In this document: positions 41,235 through 50,370 of the stretch, piece after piece
How positions within the stretch are numbered: position 1 is the stretch's first letter
Layout: every line of letters starts with the position of its first letter
Source of the DNA: Martinezella lusitana
Lineage (GTDB): Bacteria > Pseudomonadota > Alphaproteobacteria > Rhizobiales > Rhizobiaceae
Direction of reading: 5' to 3'
NCBI RefSeq assembly: GCF_900094565.1
Contig: NZ_FMAF01000008.1
Span: forward strand, 186,001 to 250,000
Length of the DNA: 64,000 nt
The notes under the pieces: generated by a model
What the model was told of the DNA's origin: nothing
The model's input: the letters and a program-made list of their open reading frames with translations, nothing else
Databases searched by the model: none
Made by a program: the position numbers and the translations under genes

Positions 41235-43075
41235 GATCGCTCCTGCGGCTTGAACCGGAAGAACTGCACATCCGATTTGGTCGGTGTGGGAATGGGCTCG
41301 AGATAAGCGGGCACATGGCCCGCGCCCAGCTGAGCATAGAGTCCCCGAGGTTTCAGTTCGGACAGCGTCTCCACCTGCGGATCGCCCTTGCAGAATGCGA
41401 CCAGCGTCACATGCGCGTCGCGCAGAAGCGCTTCCGCCTGCTGCGGCTCCGCAAGGCCGATATGCAGTTCGGCCAGCATCCCATCCGGATCACGATGATA
41501 TGGGCCGGACAAGGTGCGATGCGGCGTGAAGCGCAGCAGCGGTGCACCCATGTTGGATGCCGCAGCTATGACCCCCGGCGGAAGGTTGGCAATCGGCGCC
41601 AGAGCTTCCTTTGACGCGCAGTTCGACGTCTCTTTGGCCTTGGCGGGTGGGGCGACGGTAAAGCTGTTGACGATGCCTTTATCTGCAAGCGCGCCGCCGA
41701 CGGCCCATACGGCCGGCGCAGAAATCAAGGCCGTCACCACATAGAAGAAGGCAGCGCCGACATCCTCGGTATCGGCCGCCGAGATACGGCGCAGATCGGC
41801 GAGCAGCAATGCCAGCGGTGGAATGGCAAGCAGATTGGAAAATTCCGCGCCACGAACCTGCACGAGCGTGATCGCCCAATTGACGGCGACCAAGGCCATC
41901 AGGATCGCATGCAAACGGGCGCGTTCACCGCGCATAATGCGGAACGCGCAGACAAGCATCGCCAGGAAGCCCGTCGCGTAGAACGCACCGAGCCCGTCCG
42001 GTGTTGTGCGAGCGATCGAGAAGATCGACTGCGCCTCGGTCACCTTGCTCAGCCAGAGTTCCACCAGCATCGGGTCCAGATCGGCAAGCGGATTGCGCAG
42101 GCATTGCGGAGCGATCGCGACGGTCGTGGCTAAGACCGCTGCACCATTGGCCGCCAGCACGGCCATGCGCCACGGCCGGGACAGACGGCTGGCGAAGAGT
42201 GCGGACAGGAGGAGCCCGACGCAGCCGACGCTGATGATGCCATAAAAGCCGAGCGAGAGATTGTCGCAGGTGACCATCGAATAGAGGCGCGGCGGCACCA
42301 GCGAGAAGAAAGCGCCGCTGACGGCAATCGTCAGCGTCAGGGCAAAAGCCCGGGCGGCGGGCGCAAAGACCGCGCCGTCCCAGGCCCACAAACAGGCGAC
42401 CGCCACGCAGGCGACCGCCACGAAGGGCGTCGTCTCCGCACCAATACCGAGCTGGATGGCAAGGGCGACAGCAGCGATGGCGAAATTGCGGGGCTTGTAG
42501 CTTTCGTCGGCCAGCATGGCGACCGCAAGGGCGACGAGGCCGAGCTGAATATTGTCGTGATCGATGGATCCCGGCACGAAACGGCCTGAGGTCAGAACAA
42601 ACAACGATGTCAGGATCAGCGAAAAATGCATGCCTTCGACGCCGCCGATGCGGCGGCCCGCGAGGCCCATGAAGGCCATCAGCGGCAGCACGAGCATGAG
42701 CGGCCAGACGGTCAGCGCCGCCGCCTCCGCGCCTTCCGGCGAGAAGAACAGCCGGAAGAAGAGGATGAGGCTGGCGATCGGCAGATCGATGAAGCGCGAC
42801 CAATGCATCAACGTTCCGCCGTCGAGACCGAGGCGGTATTGCATCATGTCGAACCAGCCCTGACCACCCAGGAAATCTCGCACTTCGACAAGACGCATGA
42901 CGTCGTCATTGTCGGGGCCGACATAGTCCGTGAGGTGGCGATGAATGACCAGCTGGGCGAGGATGATGACGATGGCGTAGATCAGTGGCACAAGGACAGG
43001 ATGTGACTTGCGCAGCAATGCTTTCCTTTCTGCCGCCGCAGCTGCTTCGGGCGGCATTGCCAGCGTCTGTGCCAT
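41231..43075 (-). CDS. Polytopic GT-C-like membrane glycosyltransferase candidate
   Basis: From the ATG at 43075 the 614-aa protein has about twelve hydrophobic segments over residues 25-490 and a soluble C-terminal part. The first outside loop has the acidic pattern DYVGPDNDDVMRLVEVRD (residues 50-67), like the D-x-D/R loop of GT-C enzymes such as PMT or STT3. A conserved-looking GSIDHDNIQLGLVAL follows at about residue 200. GT-C enzymes use polyprenyl-phosphate sugars at the outer face of the membrane. The divergent GT2 and GtrA genes would make and flip that donor. The frame is open to 43165, but the start at MAQTLAMPPE is preferred. Acceptor is unknown. Confidence 0.72.
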   Translation of the reverse strand: MAQTLAMPPEAAAAAERKALLRKSHPVLVPLIYAIVIILAQLVIHRHLTDYVGPDNDDVMRLVEVRDFLGGQGWFDMMQYRLGLDGGTLMHWSRFIDLPIASLILFFRLFFSPEGAEAAALTVWPLMLVLPLMAFMGLAGRRIGGVEGMHFSLILTSLFVLTSGRFVPGSIDHDNIQLGLVALAVAMLADESYKPRNFAIAAVALAIQLGIGAETTPFVAVACVAVACLWAWDGAVFAPAARAFALTLTIAVSGAFFSLVPPRLYSMVTCDNLSLGFYGIISVGCVGLLLSALFASRLSRPWRMAVLAANGAAVLATTVAIAPQCLRNPLADLDPMLVELWLSKVTEAQSIFSIARTTPDGLGAFYATGFLAMLVCAFRIMRGERARLHAILMALVAVNWAITLVQVRGAEFSNLLAIPPLALLLADLRRISAADTEDVGAAFFYVVTALISAPAVWAVGGALADKGIVNSFTVAPPAKAKETSNCASKEALAPIANLPPGVIAAASNMGAPLLRFTPHRTLSGPYHRDPDGMLAELHIGLAEPQQAEALLRDAHVTLVAFCKGDPQVETLSELKPRGLYAQLGAGHVPAYLEPIPTPTKSDVQFFRFKPQERS

Positions 43076-43315
43076 GTTGATGAACCCTGTATTTGAAGGA
43101 TATTCGAGGCTGCACGCTAATCGCTGTGCATCAAGAAAAAGTAAAGCGCGTGCACGCGGCGGCATCCATCACGACAATGTTCCCGGCAAGGGCGGCATTC
43201 CCGCCATTTTTCCTTCGCAACCATAGGGTCTTATTAACAGCCAACGGGATAAGCTCTCGTCCGGATCGTCCATCGGGCCTCAACTTGAAATCACGCGTAG
43301 GAACCGGCCAAGACC

Positions 43316-44329
43316 ATGTGGAATGAGAAGTTGAACATCGCCGTTCTTCTGCCCTGCTACAACGAAGCCGCCACGATCGGCGATGTCGTTCGCGGTTTTC
43401 GTAGGGCGTTGCCGGATGCCGGCATCTATGTCTACGACAACAACTCGACCGATGGCACGGCGCTGCATGCCATGCTCGCTGGCGCGACCGTGGTGCGCGA
43501 ACGGCGGCAAGGCAAAGGGCACGTCGTGCGGCGCATGTTCGCCGACATCGACGCCGATATCTATGTCATGGCCGACGGCGACGGCACCTATGCGCCCGAA
43601 GACGCCGAAGAGCTCATCCGCACGCTACTGACGGAAGGCGCCGACATGGTCGTCGGCACTCGCCGCAACGTTCACAACGACGCCGGTCGCCAGGGCCACG
43701 CCTTCGGCAACCGCATCTTCAACTGGCTGTACCGTACGATCTTCGGCGCGGATTTCACCGACATCTTCTCCGGCTATCGCGCCTTCTCCCGCCGTTTCGT
43801 GAAGAGCTTCCCCGCCGTGTCGGGCGGTTTCGAGATCGAGACGGAGATGTCGGTTCATGCCTCGCGGCTGAAGCTGCCCGTCAGCGAGCTGGAACTCGAT
43901 TACGGTCGGCGGCCGGAAGGCTCGCACTCGAAACTCTCCACCTTCCGCGACGGCTGGAAGATCCTCTGGATGTTCGCGATGCTGATGAAGGAAACGCGGC
44001 CTTTCGTCTTCTTCGGCATTCTCGGCGTCATTTCCATGGAACTGAGCATCGGCTTCTCGATCCCCGTCCTCGTCGAATATTTCGAGACCGGCTTCGTGAC
44101 GCGCATGCCGACCTGGGTGCTCTCCGTGGCGCTGATGATGATTTCCTTCATGCTGTTCACGGCCGGACTGATACTCGATTCCGTCGCCCGTGCCCGCGCA
44201 GAACAGCTGCGCATCCACTATATGAGCTTGGCCAAGCCATCATCCCGCCAGATCGGCGACGACAGGCCGGTCTACATGGCGGAACTCGAAAAGCCGGTGA
44301 GCCGGAAGAAAAGGGCAAAGGCCGCATGA
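43316..44329 (+). CDS. Family 2 glycosyltransferase with C-terminal membrane spans (GtrB/DPM1-like)
   Basis: The 337-aa protein has a GT2 catalytic domain at residues 6-230: IAVLLPCYNEAATIGDVV, VYDNNSTDGTA, the D-x-D metal site MADGDGTY and DIFSGYRAFSRRFVKSFP. Two hydrophobic spans at about 240-300 anchor it. This is the layout of polyprenyl-phosphate glycosyltransferases, which load a sugar from a nucleotide onto undecaprenyl phosphate on the inner face of the membrane. Its stop overlaps the GtrA start by 4 bp, so the two are translated together. Sugar identity is unknown. Confidence 0.92.
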   Translation: MWNEKLNIAVLLPCYNEAATIGDVVRGFRRALPDAGIYVYDNNSTDGTALHAMLAGATVVRERRQGKGHVVRRMFADIDADIYVMADGDGTYAPEDAEELIRTLLTEGADMVVGTRRNVHNDAGRQGHAFGNRIFNWLYRTIFGADFTDIFSGYRAFSRRFVKSFPAVSGGFEIETEMSVHASRLKLPVSELELDYGRRPEGSHSKLSTFRDGWKILWMFAMLMKETRPFVFFGILGVISMELSIGFSIPVLVEYFETGFVTRMPTWVLSVALMMISFMLFTAGLILDSVARARAEQLRIHYMSLAKPSSRQIGDDRPVYMAELEKPVSRKKRAKAA

Positions 44330-44712
44330 AGAAGCTTTTTCGCTTCCTGATCGCTGGCAGCGTCGGCTTTGTGGTCGATGCGGGCGTGCTTCACCTGCTG
44401 CTCTGGTTCACGCCCTTCGGCCCTTTCATCGGCCGGGCGATATCGATACCGAGCGCGCTGCTTGCCACGTGGTTTCTCAACCGCAATTTCACCTTCGGCC
44501 GCTCCGACCGTTCGCTTGCGGCCGAAGGCTTCCGCTATGGCTCGGTCGGCCTGACCTCGGCATTGCTGAACTATACTCTGTTCAGCTCGCTGCTGGTGGC
44601 CGAGCCGAGCTTGCGCCCGATCATCGCGTTGACGCTGGCATCGGCGGCGGCGACCGCGTTCAGCTTCTTCGGCTATTCACGCTTTGTCTTCCGCCACCGG
44701 CAAAATCCCTGA
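44326..44712 (+). CDS. GtrA family membrane protein (polyprenyl-linked sugar flippase candidate)
   Basis: The 128-aa protein has the four membrane spans and opening of GtrA: FLIAGSVGFVVDAGVLHLLLW, ALLATWFLNRNFTF, LNYTLFSSLLVAE and FSFFGYSRFVF. GtrA-type proteins are thought to flip undecaprenyl-phosphate sugars to the periplasmic side. It overlaps the GT2 gene by ATGA and is probably translated from the same mRNA. The next gene is convergent. Confidence 0.93.
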   Translation: MKKLFRFLIAGSVGFVVDAGVLHLLLWFTPFGPFIGRAISIPSALLATWFLNRNFTFGRSDRSLAAEGFRYGSVGLTSALLNYTLFSSLLVAEPSLRPIIALTLASAAATAFSFFGYSRFVFRHRQNP

Positions 44713-44721
44713 GAAGCCGGT

Positions 44722-45708
44722 TCAGACCGGCTCCCAGCCATCCTTCTCGCTGGCGCGGTAGATGGCATCGATGACCTTCTGATTGAGCTTCGAGCTTTCC
44801 AGCGATACGACCTCCGCCCCCTCACCGAGTGCCGCCGAAGCGAAGGCTTCCGCCTCGCGCTTGTATTGGCGGCTGTCGGGGAAGCGGAAGATCTGCGATT
44901 CCGTGTGGCTGCGATTGGTCAGCTCCAGTTCCTCGGCGCCGTAGCGATCGGCGTTGAAGGGCGATTTCACCTCGATGAAACCTTCCGTGCCGTGGAAGAC
45001 CATGACCTGGCGATTGGCCATCTGCGTCGAGATGTAGAAGCTCATTTCGAAATCGCCGAAATCGGCTTTGACGCTGGAATAGATGTCGGTGCCGAATTCC
45101 GGGTCGCGCTCGGTCACTGCCTGGATGCGCAGGGGTTCGCGGCCGGTGACGAAACGGGTGCTGATGGTCGGGTAGACGCCGATATCGGGCAGGCCGCCGC
45201 CGCCGAGCGACGGAATATTGCGCATGTTGCCGGCATCACGATTGAAATAGGTGAAGGCGCCCTGGATATGGCGCAGGCGGCCGATGGCGCCATCGGCCAG
45301 CAGCGAGCGGACCTTCCGCCATACCGGTGCATAGGTGACCATATAGGCCTCTGTCACCAGCACCTTGTTGCGGTCGCGGGCCACGATGAGGCTGTCGATT
45401 TCATCCGCCTTGAGCGCGATCGGCTTTTCACAAAGTACATGCTTGCCGGCATCGGCGGCCTTGATCGTCCATTCGACGTGCTGCGACGTCGGCAAGGGAA
45501 TATAGACGGCATCGATGGTGTCGGAGGCGAGCATTTCCTCATAGGAACCGAAGGCGTGCGGCACGGAGAAGCGGTCGGCCATCTGCCGGGCGCGCGCCAG
45601 GTCGCGGCTGGCGATGGCGGTGACAACGCAATTTTCCGCATCCTGAATGGCCGGCACCACCAGTTCGCGGCCGATTTTTGCCGTCGATAGAATTCCGAAA
45701 CGCAACAT
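44722..45708 (-). CDS. Gfo/Idh/MocA family NAD(P)-dependent oxidoreductase
   Basis: The 328-aa protein starts LRFGILSTAKIGRELVVPA, a Rossmann site in the family's position. HVLCEKPIALKADE (the E-K-P catalytic Lys, near residue 95) and DIGVYPTISTRFVTG follow, in the substrate half. The second half is the alpha/beta C-terminal domain (residues about 130-320). Such enzymes oxidise or reduce sugars, inositols and related compounds; the substrate is unknown. It is transcribed alone, followed by a convergent GtrA gene 10 bp away. The 317-bp gap upstream contains a promoter for the opposite strand. Confidence 0.92.
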   Translation of the reverse strand: MLRFGILSTAKIGRELVVPAIQDAENCVVTAIASRDLARARQMADRFSVPHAFGSYEEMLASDTIDAVYIPLPTSQHVEWTIKAADAGKHVLCEKPIALKADEIDSLIVARDRNKVLVTEAYMVTYAPVWRKVRSLLADGAIGRLRHIQGAFTYFNRDAGNMRNIPSLGGGGLPDIGVYPTISTRFVTGREPLRIQAVTERDPEFGTDIYSSVKADFGDFEMSFYISTQMANRQVMVFHGTEGFIEVKSPFNADRYGAEELELTNRSHTESQIFRFPDSRQYKREAEAFASAALGEGAEVVSLESSKLNQKVIDAIYRASEKDGWEPV

Positions 45709-45975
45709 GATCTTCCTCCTGAAGCATCATCCCGAAGCGAACGGCCGCAGCGATGGTCGCGACACGGCCTTCCGGCGGGATCCCTTGTCAATACGGCGGG
45801 TGGAGAGCGAAACGAGACCATTCCGCTCTGGGCAAAACCAAGAGCAACCTTATTCGGCCGTTTCAGATGGCGCAACGGCTTGGGGACGATCATTGCTCGC
45901 AGACATCTCGCCGAACTGTATGAAGACATGTCCGAATTTGTCCTCTTTCTGTCAGATAGGTGGCTTTCGGACCTT

Positions 45976-46003
45976 TTGACTGGCGCCTAGTTTCGGCTAT
46001 CCT
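45976..46003 (+). promoter_or_regulatory. Candidate promoter of the cysteine hydrolase/GlxA operon
   Basis: TTGACT (45976-45981) and TATCCT (45998-46003) with a 16-bp spacer lie 23 bp before the ATG at 46026. The rest of the 317-bp gap (45709-46025) holds no gene; a palindrome GACATGTC at 45924-45931 is the only other feature seen. Confidence 0.5.
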
Positions 46004-46025
46004 TTCAACCATAGGAGATAAGAAA

Positions 46026-46592
46026 ATGTCCCATCCCGGCACCGCATTGCTGGTTATCGATGTTCAGGAATCGTTTCGCCAGCGTCCCTACTGGCAAACA
46101 GACGACCTGCCCACCTTCACCAGCCGCCTGCAGGCGCTGATCGATGGGGCCAAGGCCAGGGGCATTCCCGTCGTCCAAATCTTCCATGTCGACGACGATC
46201 CGCATTTCAGCCTGAAAAGCGGCTATGTGCGCACGCTCGATGAGGTCTCGCTGGAAGCCGATGCAATATTTCACAAAGCTCGCCACTCGGCACTCGTCGG
46301 CTCCGGCCTGGATGTCTGGCTGGTGGAAAACGGTATCCGCAAGGTCATCGTCTCGGGCATCCGCACCGAACAGTGCTGCGAGACGACGACCCGGCATGCA
46401 TCCGATCTCGGCTACGAAGTCGACTACGTGACTGCGGCGACGCTGACCTTCCCGATGACGCATGCTTCGGGCACGGTCTTCAGTGTCAACGATATCAAGA
46501 AGCGCAGCGAACTGGTGCTGTCAGGCCGCTTCGCCCGCATCGCAACGGTCGAAGAAGCACTTGTCGATGCCCCGATCCGGAGCGCTGCATGA
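46026..46592 (+). CDS. Isochorismatase-like cysteine hydrolase
   Basis: The 188-aa protein has the family triad: Asp in ALLVIDVQESF, Lys in AIFHKARHSALVG, and nucleophile Cys in VSGIRTEQCCETTTRHA, with the cis peptide before it. These hydrolases cleave amides or ureides (nicotinamidase, carbamoylase, isochorismatase). The ATG at 46026 follows TAGGAGATAAG, and homology starts there. Its stop overlaps the ATG of the GlxA-type regulator, so the two form a unit. Substrate unknown. Confidence 0.91.
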   Translation: MSHPGTALLVIDVQESFRQRPYWQTDDLPTFTSRLQALIDGAKARGIPVVQIFHVDDDPHFSLKSGYVRTLDEVSLEADAIFHKARHSALVGSGLDVWLVENGIRKVIVSGIRTEQCCETTTRHASDLGYEVDYVTAATLTFPMTHASGTVFSVNDIKKRSELVLSGRFARIATVEEALVDAPIRSAA

Positions 46593-47587
46593 GCCATAGC
46601 GACGGACGCCTCCATCGCCGGAACATTCCCGTCTACGTCCTTCTGCCGCCCTATACGCTGCTGATGGATGTGGCCGGGCCGATGGAGGTGCTGCGCCGCG
46701 CCAACATCGAACAGGACGATATCCGGTTCGACTATCGTTTCATCGCCGCCCGCCCCTCGCAAACGACCTCGGTCGGGTTGACGCTTGCCGATCTCGAACT
46801 CCTGCCAGATCACATTCCCGACGACGCCTATGTCATCATATCCGGCAGCGTCACGCCGCCTGATGATGCCGAAGACATCGAGCGGGAAATCGACACGCTT
46901 GCCGCATGGCTGAAAGCTGCAATCCGCCCCGGCATTGTCCTCGTCACCATCTGCTCGGGCGCCGTCATTGCGGCCCGTGCCGGCCTGATGGACGGCTACG
47001 CATGCACGACGCATGCCGGCTGTATCGATGAAGTCCGACAATATGCCCCGACCGCTAGGGTTCTCGACAACCGGCTCTATGTCGAAGACCGGGAACGTTA
47101 TTCCAGCGCTGGCATCACGACAGGCACAGACCTGATGCTGCACCTCACCTCCAAGCTGACCTCGCCGATGACCGCTTTGACGATCGCCCGTCATATGGTC
47201 GTCTACATGCGAAGAACCGGTGCCGAACCGCAGCTTTCGCCTTGGCTCAGCGGCAGAAACCATGTGCATCCCGCCATCCACCGCGTTCAGGATGCAATCA
47301 TGGCCGATCCCGCCCATAGCTGGTCGCTCTCAGAACTCGCCGGCATCGACGCGATGAGCGCACGGCATATTTCCCGGCTGTTCCAAGAGCATGCCGGCCT
47401 GTCGGTCACCGGCTATGTCAACCTGATGCGCGTCACGCTGGCGCGCGACGTGCTCGCCAATTCACGGCTCGACATGGAGCGCGTGGCGGAGAAGTCCGGC
47501 TTCGCCTCACCAAGACACATGCGGCGTGTCTGGTCGAAATACAACACGCTGCCGCCCAGCCACTATCGACGCTCAACGCCAGAATAA
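46589..47587 (+). CDS. GlxA-type transcriptional regulator (DJ-1/PfpI plus AraC)
   Basis: The 332-aa protein has an N-terminal DJ-1/PfpI-like domain (residues about 10-180), with VLLPPYTLLMDVAGPMEVLRR and the nucleophile-elbow-like TICSGAVIAARAG. A C-terminal AraC domain follows with two helix-turn-helix units, WSLSELAGIDAMSARHISRLF and MERVAEKSGFASPRHMRRVW. It overlaps the hydrolase gene by ATGA, suggesting that it regulates that gene or senses its substrate or product. Ligand is unknown. Confidence 0.91.
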   Translation: MSHSDGRLHRRNIPVYVLLPPYTLLMDVAGPMEVLRRANIEQDDIRFDYRFIAARPSQTTSVGLTLADLELLPDHIPDDAYVIISGSVTPPDDAEDIEREIDTLAAWLKAAIRPGIVLVTICSGAVIAARAGLMDGYACTTHAGCIDEVRQYAPTARVLDNRLYVEDRERYSSAGITTGTDLMLHLTSKLTSPMTALTIARHMVVYMRRTGAEPQLSPWLSGRNHVHPAIHRVQDAIMADPAHSWSLSELAGIDAMSARHISRLFQEHAGLSVTGYVNLMRVTLARDVLANSRLDMERVAEKSGFASPRHMRRVWSKYNTLPPSHYRRSTPE

Positions 47588-47693
47588 AGAAATCGTTAGT
47601 GGAATTTCACGGCTTGCGGCGGTAGCCTTCCTTGTCCTTCCCCTCCGGCGCCTCTGACGCCGGCTTCCCGCTCAAGTGATTTGGAGAGATATC

Positions 47694-48644
47694 ATGGACC
47701 TGCGCAAGCTTGGACGAACCGATCTTTTTGTTGCCCCCATCGTTTTCGGCGGCAATGTCTTTGGCTGGACAGCCGATGAGAAGACCTCCTACGCACTGCT
47801 CGACGCCTTCTTCGACGCCGGCTTCAACACGATCGACACGGCTGATGTCTATTCGCGCTGGGTTCCCGGCAACAAGGGCGGCGATTCCGAGGAGATCATC
47901 GGCAAATGGCTGAAGCAGGGTCGCGTCGCCCGCGACAAGGCCATCATCATCACCAAGGTGGGCTCGGACATGGGTCCGGGCAAGAAGGGTCTCAAGGGCG
48001 ACTATATCGTCGAAGCCGTCGATGCCTCGCTGAAGCGGCTGCAGACCGACTATATCGACCTCTACCTGTCGCACTGGCCGGATCCGGAAACGCCGCACGA
48101 GGAATCGCTTGCCGCCTATGCGAAGCTAAAGGAGCAGGGCAAGATCCGCCATGTCGGCTGCTCCAACCTCGATGCGAAGCAATTGCAGGCATCGCTCGAT
48201 GCCGCCGCCAAGGCCGGCCTGCCGCGCTATGACGTGCTGCAGCCGGAATATAACCTCTATGCACGCGACAGCTTCGAGGGGGCGCTGGCGGATCTTTGCG
48301 TGAAGGAAGAGATCGGCGTCATCACCTATTTCAGCCTCGCAGCCGGCTTCCTGACCGGCAAATACCGCACCAAGGCGGATACGGAGGGACGGGCGCGCGA
48401 AAATCGCGTGGCAGCCTATCTCGACGACAAGGGTTTTCGCATTCTCGCGGCGCTCGACAAGGTTTCCGCCGAAACCGGCTCGAAGCCGGCCGAGGTCGCG
48501 CTTGCCTGGCTCTTGCGCAAGCGCGGCGTGACCGCTCCGATCGCCAGCGCCACTAGCCTCGGGCAGCTCGACGCGCTAATCAATTCGGCGAAACTCTCCC
48601 TTTCCGATGAAGCCATGCGCCTGCTCGACGAAGCCGGCGCCTAA
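47694..48644 (+). CDS. Aldo/keto reductase (first)
   Basis: The 316-aa TIM-barrel protein opens LRKLGRTDLFVAPIVFGGNV. Active-site residues appear as FNTIDTADVYS (Asp, Tyr), IIITKVGSD (Lys) and IDLYLSHWPDPETP (His). A VACV-type NADPH end reads APIASATSLGQLDAL. It reduces aldehydes or ketones with NADPH; the substrate is unknown. The ATG at 47694 follows TTGGAGAG; the frame is open six codons earlier. The GNAT gene follows 14 bp after the stop. Confidence 0.92.
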   Translation: MDLRKLGRTDLFVAPIVFGGNVFGWTADEKTSYALLDAFFDAGFNTIDTADVYSRWVPGNKGGDSEEIIGKWLKQGRVARDKAIIITKVGSDMGPGKKGLKGDYIVEAVDASLKRLQTDYIDLYLSHWPDPETPHEESLAAYAKLKEQGKIRHVGCSNLDAKQLQASLDAAAKAGLPRYDVLQPEYNLYARDSFEGALADLCVKEEIGVITYFSLAAGFLTGKYRTKADTEGRARENRVAAYLDDKGFRILAALDKVSAETGSKPAEVALAWLLRKRGVTAPIASATSLGQLDALINSAKLSLSDEAMRLLDEAGA

Positions 48645-48658
48645 GCAAGGGCCAACAG

Positions 48659-49102
48659 ATGACCGTGACGATCCGTGACGCCAGACCCGAGGACGAAGCG
48701 CGCTGGCGGGCGCTCTGGGATGGCTATCTCGCCTTCTACGGCGTCACCATTGCTGCTGATATCACCGATGCGACATGGCGCCGGGTCTTCGATCCGGCGT
48801 CGGCAATCTTCATGCGCGTGGCCGAGGTTGACGGCGAGGTAAAGGGTTTCACGCTCTGCATCACGCATGAGGGCACATGGGTGCGCGCACCGGACTGCTA
48901 CCTCGAAGATCTGTTCGTCGATGAAAGCGCCAGGGGTCGCGGTGTCGGCCGGGCACTGCTGGACGACCTCGTCGCGCTCTGCAAGAAAAACGGCTGGGTG
49001 CGCCTCTACTGGCACACGGACGAAACCAACGCGACCGCCCGCAAACTTTACGACACCTATGTCGAGAGCGACGGGCATATCCGGTACCGCATCAACATCT
49101 GA
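48659..49102 (+). CDS. GNAT family N-acetyltransferase
   Basis: The 147-aa protein begins VTIRDARPEDEARWRALWDGY. The acetyl-CoA motif reads YLEDLFVDESARGRGVGRALLDDLVALCKK, broken here as LEDLFVDESARGRGVG and RALLDDL, followed by RLYWHTDETNATARKLYDTY. It transfers an acetyl group to an amine; the substrate is unknown. It lies 14 bp after the aldo/keto reductase gene, so they may share a transcript. Its 3' end overlaps the convergent M15-like gene by 11 bp. Confidence 0.92.
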   Translation: MTVTIRDARPEDEARWRALWDGYLAFYGVTIAADITDATWRRVFDPASAIFMRVAEVDGEVKGFTLCITHEGTWVRAPDCYLEDLFVDESARGRGVGRALLDDLVALCKKNGWVRLYWHTDETNATARKLYDTYVESDGHIRYRINI

Positions 49103-49709
49103 GCTTCGGAAAGCCCTCGTAAAGGGCGGAATGATCACCCTCCCAGTTCGCCATGCCCGGCTTGGTGAGCATGCCGCGCGGGCTGACATAGCTCTGGATG
49201 GTCCGCATCGGCCGCTCATGCCACTGGATGTTGAAGGCCCAAAGCTTCGGGAAGAAGCACAGCGAAGCGTAAGGCAGGTGGTCGTGGATCCACCAGGCAA
49301 GTTTCTGCCAATCGCCCTCGTGACTGTGATGGTCGATCAGCCAGGGCACGACAATGCAGACGGCCGCACCCATGCAGCCATCGAGATCGCGCATGTCCCA
49401 GATATGATGTGCGGCGGTATGGGCATTGGTGGAGCAATTGAGCCCATTCCTGTTGCCGAAGGCATTGACATCAGGCGAACGATAGCCGGAACGGATATGC
49501 AGACGGCCGAAGGTCGTCTCCAGCGGCTCCAGCAATTCCTCGCACAGCCTTCGACCCGCCTCGATCGCCAGATTCGGATCCTCGGGGATGTTGGGGATGC
49601 GATAGAAATCCGCGATCTCCGAATGCAGGAAATCGCGGAAGAAGAAGTTCTTTGACAGTCTGACGCGGCCAAGCTCTTCCAAACCCTTCATCGACCCCGG
49701 CTTTTTCAT
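49092..49709 (-). CDS. M15-like zinc peptidase/peptidoglycan-binding family protein
   Basis: From the ATG at 49709 the 205-aa protein shows LHIRSGYRSPDVNAFG, then HTAAHHIWDMRDLDG (candidate His/Asp metal ligands) and FNIQWHERPMR (third ligand). This layout resembles D,D-carboxypeptidase-like M15 proteins, which act on peptidoglycan. The usual S-x-H-x-x-G-x-A-x-D is altered, so activity is uncertain. AGGGGGTG lies 8 bp before the ATG; a GTG at 49718 is less likely. No signal peptide is seen, so it may be cytoplasmic. Its 3' end overlaps the GNAT gene. Confidence 0.6.
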   Translation of the reverse strand: MKKPGSMKGLEELGRVRLSKNFFFRDFLHSEIADFYRIPNIPEDPNLAIEAGRRLCEELLEPLETTFGRLHIRSGYRSPDVNAFGNRNGLNCSTNAHTAAHHIWDMRDLDGCMGAAVCIVVPWLIDHHSHEGDWQKLAWWIHDHLPYASLCFFPKLWAFNIQWHERPMRTIQSYVSPRGMLTKPGMANWEGDHSALYEGFPKLRC

Positions 49710-49850
49710 CGGCAACACCCCCTATTCCCTGTCGTCGATTCAACATTCCGTCTTTTTTAAAACTTCGCCACCCGAATTTCTTCGGAACATTAGCGCTGCC
49801 GCTCCCTTGTAAGAGGGTCACCGTCAGTGACTCCCACCCCAAAAACAAGG

Positions 49851-50354
49851 ATGGAAACCATGTCCAAGGACAAGACGCTGGAAGACCTTTTTTACGACAC
49901 ACTGCAGGACATCTACTATGCCGAACGGAAGATCCTGAAGGCGCTGCCAAAGATGGCACGCGCGGCTCAATCCCCCGAATTGAAGGCAGGCTTTGAAAAG
50001 CACCTTGAGGAAACTGAAGGGCAGGTCGAGCGCCTGGAGCAGATTTTCGAGCTGATGGGCAAACGCGCCAAAGGCAAGACCTGCGACGCAATCGAGGGCA
50101 TACTTGCCGAGGGCGAAGAGATCATCGAGGAATTCAAGGGAACACACGCCCTCGATGCCGGCCTCATCTCCTCTGCACAAGCCGTGGAACATTATGAAAT
50201 GGCCCGCTACGGCTCACTGAAGACCTGGGCGCAAACGCTGGGTCTCAAGGAGGCTGCCGGCCTGCTCGACCAGACGCTGCAGCAGGAAACCAACACCGAC
50301 AAGACCCTGACCAAGCTTGCAAACAGCAGCGTCAATCAGAAGGCAGCCGCCTGA
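49851..50354 (+). CDS. Ferritin-like DUF892 family protein (YciE-like)
   Basis: The 167-aa four-helix protein opens KTLEDLFYDTLQDIYYAERKI and contains HLEETEGQVERLEQIFELMG and GLISSAQAVEHYEMARYGSL. The E-x-x-H and E-x-H motifs form the ferritin-like di-iron site of the YciE group. YciE is induced by stress in enterics; the exact role is unknown. Two ATGs, at 49851 and 49860, are both possible; AAGGATGG lies before the second. It is monocistronic, with a strong bidirectional terminator. Confidence 0.91.
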   Translation: METMSKDKTLEDLFYDTLQDIYYAERKILKALPKMARAAQSPELKAGFEKHLEETEGQVERLEQIFELMGKRAKGKTCDAIEGILAEGEEIIEEFKGTHALDAGLISSAQAVEHYEMARYGSLKTWAQTLGLKEAAGLLDQTLQQETNTDKTLTKLANSSVNQKAAA

Positions 50355-50370
50355 ATTGCGACACCCGAAA

